Assembly: GCA_019247755.1 (NCBI GenBank)
Contig: JAFBAM010000099.1
Span: 1-20,557 of the forward strand
Source: Sphingomonas sp.
GTDB taxonomy: Bacteria > Pseudomonadota > Alphaproteobacteria > Sphingomonadales > Sphingomonadaceae
DNA length: 20,557 nt
Reading direction: 5' to 3'
Shown: one piece after another, positions 13,903-20,557 of the stretch
Layout: each line of letters starts with the position of its first letter
How positions within the stretch are numbered: position 1 is the stretch's first letter
Position numbers and translations under genes: made by a program
Notes under the pieces: generated by a model
The model's input: the letters and a program-made list of their open reading frames with translations, nothing else
Told to the model about the DNA's origin: nothing
The model's database searches: none

Positions 13903-15522
13903 CTAGCGGCGGCGGCGCGGAGCGGCGGGCGGGGTCGCGTAGCGCGCTTCACCCACCGCATCGTAGATGAACCGCTCGACGTCCAGCCGCATCGAATGCA
14001 GCGCATCCGGGTTCAAATAGACCATGTGGCCGGACGGATAATAACGGAACTCAAGGTTCCGCTGCTGCGCGGGCTCCAACATCATATGGTTGAGGTCGTA
14101 CTCGGTGCCGAAGAAGGGCGTCGCCATGTCATACCAGCCGTTCAGCGACAGGACCTTGAGGTATGGGTTCTGGCGCATCGCGGCCGCGAGATCGATCGCC
14201 GTATTGGGCTGCTGCAGCGGCTGGCGGCCGCCGGGGGCCTTGTGGCTCCAGTCCCACTTGAAGCCCTCTTCCTCGCTCGCGCTGGCGCGATAGGCCATGT
14301 TGGTCTGGTAGTTGAGGTCGCGCGACAGATAGGTGTTCAGCGTGCCGATGAAGGCGCCGCTGATCGCCGTATCTGACGCGTCATAGTCGGGCGCCTCGCC
14401 GGCGGCATCGGGATCGACGCCGGTATAGCGCGAGTCATACCGCCCAACCGTCTCGCGCTCGTTGCGCAGGAGCTCTTTCCGAAACCGCGAAAGATCGACG
14501 CGGAGATTGGCTCGCTCGATGAACTCCGGCGACAAGCCAGTCAGCGCACTCATCTGCTGGGCGACAGCGTCGCGTTCCTGAGGGCTGATCGTCTGCCCCT
14601 TCTCGAGGGCCGCAGCGTACGGACCCTGCGCAAATGCACGCGCCTGCGCGGCCGCTTGCTCAACCGACGCCGGCGGATTGGCCATCTTGTGATGGTACCA
14701 AGCCGTCGCGGCATAGCTCGGAAGATAGTTGATGTAATCGCGATCGAGGCCCGGCGCGCGCCGCGCATAATTCATGATCGAGGACAGGAGCACCACGCCG
14801 TTGAGCGCCAGACCGCGGTCCTGAAGCTGGTAGGCAAGCGCCCCCGAGCGGGTCGTGCCATAACTCTCGCCGAACAGGAATTTGGGGCTGCCCCAGCGAT
14901 TGAACTTGGTGACGTAGCGGATGATGGCGCGAGCGAAGGCGTCCGCATCCTGGTCGACCCCGTAAAAGTCACTGCCCTTGGCGTCGCCGAGCGCGCGCGA
15001 ATAGCCGGTGCCCGGAGCGTCGATGAACACCATGTCGGTCGAGCCCAGCAACGTGTCGGGATTGGCGCCGAAGTCGAACGGCGCCGGGCGGATCGATTCC
15101 GGATTGCCCGTCGCAAGCCGCATCGGACCGAAGGAGCCCATACGCAGCCAGAGCGAGGCTGAGCCCGGGCCGCCATTGTAGAAGAACATGACGGGGCGAT
15201 TGGAGCTCGCTGCTCCATCGGCGGTGTAGGCCGTATAGAAAATGCTCGCCTTGGGCTTGCCGCCATTGTCACGGATGGTCAGCGTGCCGGCTGTCGCCGT
15301 GTAAGGGATGGTGCGGCCGCTGACTGCCGCGCTGTGCCGCGTCTGGACTGCGCGCTCCTCGACCGGGGCATCGGCGTAACCGCTCTTCGCTGCATCGATC
15401 AGGGCCTCGGAGTGGAGAGCATCGAGGCTTTTTGTCTTGTCGCCACCGGACGAACCGGACGATTGCGCGAAGGCGGGAGCGGCGAGCAGGGCAAGGGCAG
15501 ATGCAGCGAGCAGAAGACGCAT
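13903..15522 (-). CDS. Secreted S10 family serine carboxypeptidase
   Basis: From ATG 15522 the protein has 539 residues with a clear signal peptide MRLLLAASALALLAAPAFAQ. An upstream in-frame ATG at 15594 would bury that signal, so I rejected it. S10 hallmarks are present: FFYNGGPGSASLW (oxyanion region), the nucleophile S220 in FGESYGTTRSG, D465 in LNGWYDMATP and H499 in PSGHMVYLN. Enzymes of this family remove C-terminal amino acids and are usually active at acid pH; periplasmic peptide breakdown is likely. The basic tail RRRR at the C-terminus is unusual. The gene sits between nagZ and scpA, which are often adjacent in alphaproteobacteria, so it is probably an insertion in this lineage. Confidence 0.9.
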   Translation of the reverse strand: MRLLLAASALALLAAPAFAQSSGSSGGDKTKSLDALHSEALIDAAKSGYADAPVEERAVQTRHSAAVSGRTIPYTATAGTLTIRDNGGKPKASIFYTAYTADGAASSNRPVMFFYNGGPGSASLWLRMGSFGPMRLATGNPESIRPAPFDFGANPDTLLGSTDMVFIDAPGTGYSRALGDAKGSDFYGVDQDADAFARAIIRYVTKFNRWGSPKFLFGESYGTTRSGALAYQLQDRGLALNGVVLLSSIMNYARRAPGLDRDYINYLPSYAATAWYHHKMANPPASVEQAAAQARAFAQGPYAAALEKGQTISPQERDAVAQQMSALTGLSPEFIERANLRVDLSRFRKELLRNERETVGRYDSRYTGVDPDAAGEAPDYDASDTAISGAFIGTLNTYLSRDLNYQTNMAYRASASEEEGFKWDWSHKAPGGRQPLQQPNTAIDLAAAMRQNPYLKVLSLNGWYDMATPFFGTEYDLNHMMLEPAQQRNLEFRYYPSGHMVYLNPDALHSMRLDVERFIYDAVGEARYATPPAAPRRRR

Positions 15523-15598
15523 CGGAAGACGTCTCTTTGGATAGGGTGGCGAGGTCGGAACGCGACCTTGGCCAGATTCAGTTGCAGCACGCAATTCA

Positions 15599-15631
15599 GT
15601 CGACGAACGGGCTTTACAGGTCGACGAACGG
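15599..15631. repeat. Pair of 12-bp direct repeats spaced 21 bp, upstream of the S10 gene
   Basis: GTCGACGAACGG occurs at 15599-15610 and 15620-15631, exactly 21 bp apart start to start, two helical turns. The pair lies between the nagZ stop and the S10 peptidase gene, in its probable promoter region. It could be an operator for a regulator binding one face of the helix, or a small tandem duplication. Confidence 0.5.
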
Positions 15632-15635
15632 TTGA

Positions 15636-16643
15636 TCAGGCAAGCGCGAGCAGCTGATCCCGCTTGGCGATTTCCTCTGCAAAATCAACGCTTTCTACGT
15701 CAATCCGAGTTGCCGCAATGGCGCGATTGAGCCGCTCATGACCTTCCGCGCTCATCGCTGGAACGGCGGATGCCACCGCGACCATTTCGTCCATCATGCC
15801 GGAACAATGCAGCGCCACGTCGCAGCCTGCGGCGACCACGCCCGAAGCGCGGCTGGCAAAGTCGCCTTTCAGCGCCTCCATGCCGATATCGTCGCTCATC
15901 AGCCAGCCATCGAAGCCAATGCGCTCGCGGATAATATTCCGGATCACCGTCGGCGACAGGCTTGCCGGGCGTTCTTCGTCCCAGGCCGTGTAGACGACAT
16001 GGGCGGTCATCCCCATCGGCGCGGAAGCAAGGCGCTCGAACGGCTCGAGGTCCGTCTCCAGCTCCTCCGCGCTCGCCGTGACGATCGGCAATTCGTGATG
16101 GCTGTCGACCAGCGCGCGGCCGTGCCCCGGCATATGCTTGATGATGCCGACGACGCCGGCCGAGGCCATGCCGTCCAGCACGGCGCGACCGAGCGCCGCG
16201 ACCTGCATGGGCTCCGAGCCGAGCGCCCGATCGCCGATAATGTCCGATGCGCCTTCCTGCCGGACGTCGAGCAGCGGAAGCGCGTTCACGTTGATGCCCG
16301 CCGAGCGCAGCATCAGCGCAAGCGCGCGGGCATTGGCCCGAACCGCCTCGATCGCCGATGACGGCGCTGTGCGATAGAGCAGCGCGAACTTCTCAGCGGT
16401 CGGAAACGCTGGCCATTCGGGTGGGCGCATGCGGGCGACGCGGCCACCCTCCTGGTCGATGAGAATTGGAACGTCGTGACGGCCAGCGATGTCGCGAAGC
16501 GATTCCGTCAGCCGCAGCAGTTGATCCTGGTTCTCGCAATTACGCCGGAACAGGATGAAGCCAGCGGGATCAGCGTCGCGGAAGAAGGCGCGCTCGTCAT
16601 CCTTCAGCGTAAAGCCTTCGAGGCCGTAGATCGCCGCCTGCAT
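15636..16643 (-). CDS. nagZ: Beta-N-acetylhexosaminidase NagZ (GH3), cell wall recycling
   Basis: This 335-residue cytoplasmic glycosidase removes N-acetylglucosamine from anhydromuropeptides during peptidoglycan recycling. Visible GH3/NagZ motifs are DQEGGRVARMRPPEWP (about residues 63-78), KHMPGHG (169-175) with DSH and acid/base H182, and the nucleophile Asp in LMSDDIGMEAL (251-252). The length is typical. The start is ATG 16643, 10 bp after the SPOR gene stop, with GGGACGG in front. The protein is in line with argS and the SPOR genes as one operon; the SPOR domain binds denuded glycan, so the neighbours share a cell wall theme. Confidence 0.95.
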   Translation of the reverse strand: MQAAIYGLEGFTLKDDERAFFRDADPAGFILFRRNCENQDQLLRLTESLRDIAGRHDVPILIDQEGGRVARMRPPEWPAFPTAEKFALLYRTAPSSAIEAVRANARALALMLRSAGINVNALPLLDVRQEGASDIIGDRALGSEPMQVAALGRAVLDGMASAGVVGIIKHMPGHGRALVDSHHELPIVTASAEELETDLEPFERLASAPMGMTAHVVYTAWDEERPASLSPTVIRNIIRERIGFDGWLMSDDIGMEALKGDFASRASGVVAAGCDVALHCSGMMDEMVAVASAVPAMSAEGHERLNRAIAATRIDVESVDFAEEIAKRDQLLALA

Positions 16644-16653
16644 CCGTCCCAGC

Positions 16654-17313
16654 CTATTGCGCCACGAAGCAGTTTTCGCCGGCGGCCTTCAAGGTCTGGC
16701 AAACCTGCTTCGCCTGGGCCGGCGAGCCGGCGCCGGCGCGAAGCCGGATGCCGCCCGTGAAGGGGATGACCATCTTGTTCAGCGCGGCAACGCTGGGGAA
16801 ACGCCCGGAAAGAGCGGTCCACGCCCGCTCGGCCTGCGCCTGATTGGCAAACGCGCCAAGCTGAACCACGCTGCCGCTTCCGCCCGTCGCCGGCGCCGGC
16901 TTGGGCTCGGCCGCAACGGGTTCCTTCGCCTCACTGGACGGAATTGTTTTCGGCTGTTCCGGCTTGGCGATCGGCGTCTCCGGCATCTTGTTGAGGTCGA
17001 GCTGCGAATCCTTGTCTTCGCCGGCGCTCGTCTCAAACGCCGTTTCGCTTTCCCCGCTGATATCGAGGCCGCCCGGATCGGTGGGCTTCACCTTGTAAGG
17101 TCCAGCCGGCGCCTTGATCAGCTGGGGCGGGCCATCGACGGCGACATCACGGCGCCCGAGCCAGAAGAATGTTCCGGCAACGAGCACGGCGGCCAGCAGT
17201 ACGACTATGAGCGCGGCGAACATCCGGCGCGCCGAAATTCCGCGCGGTTCATCCTCGTCTTCTACCGGCGCAAGCCAAGGAAGCGGTTCCTCCCATGCGC
17301 GTTCGTCGCTCAT
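16654..17313 (-). CDS. SPOR-domain membrane protein 1
   Basis: The 219-residue protein has a short cytoplasmic N-terminus (residues 1-30, with LPWLAP), one transmembrane helix (about 31-53), a Pro/Glu/Lys-rich periplasmic linker and a C-terminal SPOR domain (about 145-219) beginning SVVQLGAFANQAQAERAW and ending GENCFVAQ. SPOR domains bind glycan strands stripped of stem peptides, usually at the septum. The start at ATG 17313 overlaps the stop of SPOR gene 2 by 4 bases (ATGA), and AAGG lies 8 nt before it; ATG 17334 is an alternative. nagZ follows 10 bp later. The domain assignment is firm, the division role inferred. Confidence 0.88.
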   Translation of the reverse strand: MSDERAWEEPLPWLAPVEDEDEPRGISARRMFAALIVVLLAAVLVAGTFFWLGRRDVAVDGPPQLIKAPAGPYKVKPTDPGGLDISGESETAFETSAGEDKDSQLDLNKMPETPIAKPEQPKTIPSSEAKEPVAAEPKPAPATGGSGSVVQLGAFANQAQAERAWTALSGRFPSVAALNKMVIPFTGGIRLRAGAGSPAQAKQVCQTLKAAGENCFVAQ

Positions 17314-18041
17314 CTTTCGACCTTCGCTTTCCATGGCAAGCCGACGACAGCGCAGCTGAAGCGGATCTGCTCCATTCGCTGGCAGAGCACTTCCGAATGC
17401 GCCTGGGACGTCGTCCCAACCTGGAAGCGGTAGAAGACACGGCCCTTCGAATTGCGGGTGGGCCGGACGATCGCCGGCAAGCGACGCATCCCGGGGAAGG
17501 CGCGCGCCATATACCACCAGCCTTGCTTGGCCTGGTGGATAGAGCCGAAAGCGCCAATTTGAACTAGCCGCCCGTTCGCTCCCTTGGCGACCCGAGGATT
17601 CCAGGGCCGCAGAGGGACGGGCTTCGGCACAGCAACCGGTACGGCCGTCACGGTCTCAGCGTCGGTGGGCTCGGCCTCAGGCGGCGAGCTCTTGGCTGGA
17701 GCAATCTTCGGTGGCGCGACGATGCGGACTTCGCGAACGGTCGCCGGCCGAACCGCGCGTACCGGAGCTGGGGTCACCTCCTGCCGCTCCGGCGTCTGCA
17801 CGGACGGTTCGGACGCGCGGGGCGCGGGCAACGAGACGGTGGTGCTAGGGGCGACGCGCTGCGTCGGGCCCGGCACTTGTTCGGACAAGTTGCGAAGACC
17901 CAGCCAGCCGGCGCCGGCCAGCATTGCCAGCGCGATCCCAGCGAAGGGCAGCAATCGCGATCGGCGCCCTCGCCTTTGCGGCGTGGGTTCGTCGGGAAGC
18001 CACGGCAGCCTGTCCGGCGCCGCAGCCTCTACGCGGCTCAT
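17310..18041 (-). CDS. SPOR-domain membrane protein 2
   Basis: The 243-residue protein has the same plan as its downstream neighbour: a cytoplasmic N-terminus with LPWLPDEP, a basic stretch, one transmembrane helix (about residues 32-50), a long Pro/Val-rich linker and a C-terminal SPOR domain (about 158-235) starting GRLVQIGAFGSIHQAKQGW. The N-terminal LPWL motif and overall layout suggest that the two arose by duplication. ATG 18041 shares its A with the argS stop (TGATG); a TTG one codon earlier is possible. Both ends overlap neighbours, which suggests coupled translation of argS, the SPOR pair and nagZ. Specific partner unknown. Confidence 0.85.
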   Translation of the reverse strand: MSRVEAAAPDRLPWLPDEPTPQRRGRRSRLLPFAGIALAMLAGAGWLGLRNLSEQVPGPTQRVAPSTTVSLPAPRASEPSVQTPERQEVTPAPVRAVRPATVREVRIVAPPKIAPAKSSPPEAEPTDAETVTAVPVAVPKPVPLRPWNPRVAKGANGRLVQIGAFGSIHQAKQGWWYMARAFPGMRRLPAIVRPTRNSKGRVFYRFQVGTTSQAHSEVLCQRMEQIRFSCAVVGLPWKAKVER

Positions 18042-19774
18042 CAACGCATCTCCTCGGTTGCGGCGACTCCCATCAGGTCGAGACCGCTCCGGATAATCTG
18101 CGCGATTGACATAGCCAGTTCCAGCCGCGCCCGAGAAAGTTGTGGATTTTTTTCAATGAGGAAGCGCCGTTCGGGATCATCGTTGCCGCGATTCCAGAGC
18201 GCGTGGAACTCGGCCGCGAGATCGTAGAGGTAGAAAGCAATGCGGTGCGGCTCATGCGCCAGCGCCGCGCTCTCCAGCACACGCGGATATTGCGCCGCGC
18301 GCTTCACCAGGCCCAATTCCTCCTCGTCGAGGAGCGAGAGATCGGCATCGGTCGAAAGATCGACACCGGCGTCTGCGGCCTTGCGCTTCAGTGAGCTGAT
18401 CCGAGCGTGGGCGTACTGGACGTAGAAGACCGGATTGTCCTTCGACGCCTCGACGACCTTCATGAAGTCGAAATCGAGCGGCGTGTCGGCGCGCTTCGTC
18501 AGCATCATGAAGCGGACGACATCCTTGCCGACCTCATTCACCACATCGGCCAGCGTGACGAAGTCGCCAGCGCGCTTGCTCATCTTCACCGGTTCGCCGC
18601 CGCGGAAGAGGCGGACCATGTTGATCAGCTTCACGTCCAAGTCGACGCGGCCGTCGGTCAGCGCCTTCACCGCCGACTGGATGCGCTTCACCGTTCCCGC
18701 GTGGTCTGCACCCCAGATGTCGACCAAGTGATCGGCGCTCTTGGCCTTCTGCCAATGGTAAGCGGCGTCCGCGCCGAAGTAGGTCCAGCTGCCGTCAGAT
18801 TTCTTCATCGGCCGGTCCTGGTCGTCGCCGAACTGCGACGAGCGAAACAGGGTTAGCTCCACCGGCTCCCATTCGTCGTGTGGGTCGAGACTCTTGGGCC
18901 GCTCGAGCGTGCCTTCGTAGACGAGGCCCTTGCTACGAAGGACTTCCATCGCTTCCTCGACCGCGCCGCTGCCTTGAACCTTGGCTTCCGACGAGAACAG
19001 GTCGTGATGAATGTTCAAGAGGCCGAGGTCGTGCTTGATAAGGTCAAGCATCGCCGCGATCGCGTCCTCGCGAAACACGGCCAGCCATTCTTCCTCCGGC
19101 GCAGAAGCGAACCGATCGCCATGCTGAGCAGCGAGAATCTCCCCGACCGGCTTCAGATATTCGCCCGGGTACATGCCCTCGGGAATGTCGCCGATGTCCT
19201 CGCCGAGCGCCCCGCGGTACCTCAGGTGCACCGACCGCGCGAGCGTATCGACCTGCGCGCCCGCGTCGTTGACATAATATTCTTTGGTGACGCGGAAGCC
19301 GGCCGCTTCGAGCAGCCGCGCGAGGCTGTCGCCGACCACGGCGCCGCGGCAATGGCCGACGTGCATTGGCCCCGTCGGATTGGCCGAGACATATTCGACG
19401 TTCACCCGCTCGTTCGCACCAACCGTGGACAGGCCATAAGCCTCACCTTCGGAGAGGATCGTGCGCAGCTCGTCCCGCCAGGCGTCCGGCTTCAGCCGGA
19501 GGTTGATGAACCCCGGACCCGCAATCTCGACCGACGTGACCGGAGGCATCGCCTCGAGCTTCGGCTTGATCGCCTCCGCAAGCGCGCGTGGGTTCGTGCC
19601 CGCTCCTTTAGCGAGCACCATGGCCGCATTAGTTGCGAGGTCGCCGTGCGAAGGATCGCGCGGCGGCTCGACCGTCACATTCTTGCGGTCGAGGTCCGCC
19701 GGCAGCGCGCCGTCGGTAACGAGGTCGTCGAGCACTCCGTCAAGGAGCGCGGCATATTGGGCGTAAAGGCTCAA
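18041..19774 (-). CDS. argS: Arginyl-tRNA synthetase
   Basis: This 577-residue class I synthetase charges tRNA-Arg. The HIGH-type motif is seen as NPTGPMHVGHCRGAVVGD (H138-H141), and KMSK is intact at 397-400 in EPVKMSKRAGDFVTL. The N-terminal additional domain (about residues 1-115) and the C-terminal anticodon-binding helical domain with AHARISSLKRKA are present, so it is full length. The start is TTG 19774, supported by GGTGGAAG a few bases upstream. It leads the argS-SPOR-SPOR-nagZ run, the usual alphaproteobacterial order, and is normally preceded by dgt, here separated by two small genes. Confidence 0.96.
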   Translation of the reverse strand: MSLYAQYAALLDGVLDDLVTDGALPADLDRKNVTVEPPRDPSHGDLATNAAMVLAKGAGTNPRALAEAIKPKLEAMPPVTSVEIAGPGFINLRLKPDAWRDELRTILSEGEAYGLSTVGANERVNVEYVSANPTGPMHVGHCRGAVVGDSLARLLEAAGFRVTKEYYVNDAGAQVDTLARSVHLRYRGALGEDIGDIPEGMYPGEYLKPVGEILAAQHGDRFASAPEEEWLAVFREDAIAAMLDLIKHDLGLLNIHHDLFSSEAKVQGSGAVEEAMEVLRSKGLVYEGTLERPKSLDPHDEWEPVELTLFRSSQFGDDQDRPMKKSDGSWTYFGADAAYHWQKAKSADHLVDIWGADHAGTVKRIQSAVKALTDGRVDLDVKLINMVRLFRGGEPVKMSKRAGDFVTLADVVNEVGKDVVRFMMLTKRADTPLDFDFMKVVEASKDNPVFYVQYAHARISSLKRKAADAGVDLSTDADLSLLDEEELGLVKRAAQYPRVLESAALAHEPHRIAFYLYDLAAEFHALWNRGNDDPERRFLIEKNPQLSRARLELAMSIAQIIRSGLDLMGVAATEEMR

Positions 19775-19848
19775 CTCGCTTCCACCAGTGCTGGAAAGCG
19801 GCGCCTCTAGCGCAGCAAGCCTCGAACGTCACCCTTAGCGATTGCCAA

Positions 19849-20196
19849 TCAGCGGCGCACGTATTTGCAGGCGGCTTCCCATGCCATACGCTCAGCGCTG
19901 CTTGCCGCATTTGCGGCGCCCGACTTGCAACGCTGATCGATGACCTGTTGCTGCAAGAGGAGGGCCTGGCCAAGCGCCTGGCTGAAGTCCTGCATGGCGG
20001 CATTAAGGGCCAAACTCTGATCGTCGGCGTCCGATTGGCGCTTGCCGTGCTTCGGCTCCGCCGGCGCGACGTAGTTCGGGTCGGGATCCGCGAGCTTCGT
20101 CACCACCAACGGCTCCGGCGTCTCGGCCGAAGCTGGGACGCTGGCGAGCACCATGGCGCCTAGCCTTGCAGCCGCTATTTTCCGCACGAACCCCAT
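19849..20196 (-). CDS. Small exported hypothetical protein, 115 residues
   Basis: No family was recognised. The ORF starts at ATG 20196 with a plausible signal peptide (residues 1-24, ending ASA before ETPEP). The mature part is polar, with a predicted helix around residues 60-88 rich in Gln and Leu (QALGQALLLQQQVIDQRC). Its two cysteines, C90 and C110, could form one disulfide in the periplasm. Codon use matches the neighbours. It is encoded 74 bp upstream of argS on the same strand and may share its transcript. A small periplasmic protein is the most that can be said. Confidence 0.72.
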   Translation of the reverse strand: MGFVRKIAAARLGAMVLASVPASAETPEPLVVTKLADPDPNYVAPAEPKHGKRQSDADDQSLALNAAMQDFSQALGQALLLQQQVIDQRCKSGAANAASSAERMAWEAACKYVRR

Positions 20197-20233
20197 CAGG
20201 CCAGAGAATCGGCGCGAGGTCTTAACAAAGGCC

Positions 20234-20407
20234 TTAAGTGACGATCAGCGGCTGCCCGATCGCCGTTCCCCGCGTCTCCGGGAACAGCGTCGTCATGACC
20301 CTCGGAGGCTCGAGCGCATAATGTTGCGCGAGCGCACCGGCGATTAGGGAATCAAGGTCGGTCGTCGGCTTGAGATCGCGATTGAGCGCGATCGTGTTGG
20401 GTAGCAT
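20234..20407 (-). CDS. Short hypothetical ORF, 57 residues, with a strong ribosome site
   Basis: I read this ORF directly: ATG 20407 to TAA 20234-20236, soluble, with no signal or membrane segment. It begins MLPNTIALNRDLKPTTDLDS and ends GQPLIVT. An in-frame TGA lies 36 bp upstream of the ATG, so it is not the tail of a longer frame. GAGGAG is placed 7 nt before the ATG, which supports translation. That element is also the 3' arm of a 6-bp hairpin (20414-20430), so initiation may be controlled by RNA structure. No family recognised. It lies between the probable dgt end and the small exported protein gene. Confidence 0.48.
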   Translation of the reverse strand: MLPNTIALNRDLKPTTDLDSLIAGALAQHYALEPPRVMTTLFPETRGTAIGQPLIVT

Positions 20408-20413
20408 CCCCGT

Positions 20414-20430
20414 CTCCTCGCCCGGAGGAG
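20414..20430 (-). promoter_or_regulatory. Hairpin covering the ribosome site of the 57-residue ORF
   Basis: On the minus strand CTCCTC pairs perfectly with GAGGAG across a 5-nt loop. The GAGGAG arm is the Shine-Dalgarno element, 7 nt before ATG 20407. A six-pair stem would hide it at low temperature or until something opens it, as in a simple thermometer. Chance formation is possible in GC-rich sequence. Confidence 0.4.
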
Positions 20431-20484
20431 GTGCGCCGGATCAGCTGAACCGGTTGTGAAGCCGAAATTTACGTTTGAACAACC

Positions 20485-20557
20485 CTAAAAGCGGCTGGCT
20501 GGGAGATTGACCGGGCCGATGATCTCCTCGTGGCAGCGGATTGCGAAGCGGTCGGTC
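20485..20557 (-). CDS. dgt: Probable deoxyguanosinetriphosphate triphosphohydrolase, last 23 codons only
   Basis: The minus-strand frame is open from the window edge to TAG 20485-20487 and reads TDRFAIRCHEEIIG, then PVNLPASRF. TDRFAI followed by acidic residues resembles the C-terminal MTDR(F/Y)A segment of dGTPases, and dgt is the gene usually found upstream of argS in alphaproteobacteria. Codon third positions are GC-rich as in the neighbours. The fragment is short, so the identity rests on this motif plus gene order. Confidence 0.65.
   Translation of the reverse strand, partial: TDRFAIRCHEEIIGPVNLPASRF

Noticed and set aside
15522..15594. Upstream ATG of the S10 peptidase frame at 15594
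   Set aside because: It would place 24 polar, Arg/Pro-containing residues before an otherwise standard signal peptide.
1..20557. Mobile elements, CRISPR arrays, tRNA or rRNA genes
   Set aside because: No transposase or integrase motif, no regularly spaced repeat array, and no tRNA- or rRNA-like sequence was seen on either strand.

Overview
The window is a GC-rich alphaproteobacterial chromosome segment that reads as a sphingomonad (Sphingomonadaceae or a close relative). Three things point there. The general stress response genes sit as phyR / nepR-phyP with ecfG nearby. The order dgt, argS, SPOR protein, nagZ, scpA, scpB, tatABC is the alphaproteobacterial one. A small REP-like hairpin of the kind scattered in sphingomonad genomes lies at 13864-13885. 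No rRNA, tRNA, CRISPR array, prophage or insertion sequence was recognised.

Layout. Positions 1-755 hold the 3' part of zapE. Positions 807-3684 hold two tandem exported M20 metallopeptidase paralogues. Positions 3681-6828 (minus) hold glnE and a downstream peroxiredoxin, bcp. Positions 6864-10874 are the general stress response locus: a small NepR-like ORF (+), ecfG (-), a 51-residue membrane peptide (-), phyR (-), nepR (+) and the histidine kinase-like phyP (+). Positions 10924-11061 hold a candidate stress-induced small RNA. Positions 10997-13839 (minus) hold scpA, scpB, tatA, tatB and tatC. Positions 13903-15522 hold a secreted S10 serine carboxypeptidase that interrupts the usual nagZ-scpA neighbourhood. 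Positions 15636-19774 (minus) hold argS, two overlapping SPOR-domain genes and nagZ. Positions 19849-20407 hold two small hypothetical genes, and 20485-20557 is the 3' tip of a probable dgt.

How the stress genes fit together. In the known partner switch, phosphorylated PhyR captures NepR and frees the sigma factor EcfG, which reads promoters of the form GGAAC-N16/17-CGTT. I read this motif directly at 8007-8031 (minus; perfect, 16-nt spacer; in front of the membrane peptide and ecfG), at 10924-10949 (plus; perfect, 17-nt spacer; in front of no protein gene) and, with one mismatch, at 8965-8989 (plus; upstream of nepR). PhyP keeps the HisKA_2 phosphoacceptor box but its ATPase half looks degenerate, which fits a PhyR phosphatase role.

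The most interesting candidate is the transcript expected from 10924-10949. Its predicted start falls at the base of a 7-bp stem with a C-rich loop. A 16-bp GC-rich stem with a C10-containing loop and a U-rich tail follows. This is the architecture of an EcfG-dependent, C-rich-loop sRNA, comparable in concept to Caulobacter GsrN, and it lies antisense to the 3' end of tatC. A second NepR-like ORF, convergent with ecfG, is the next most interesting item.
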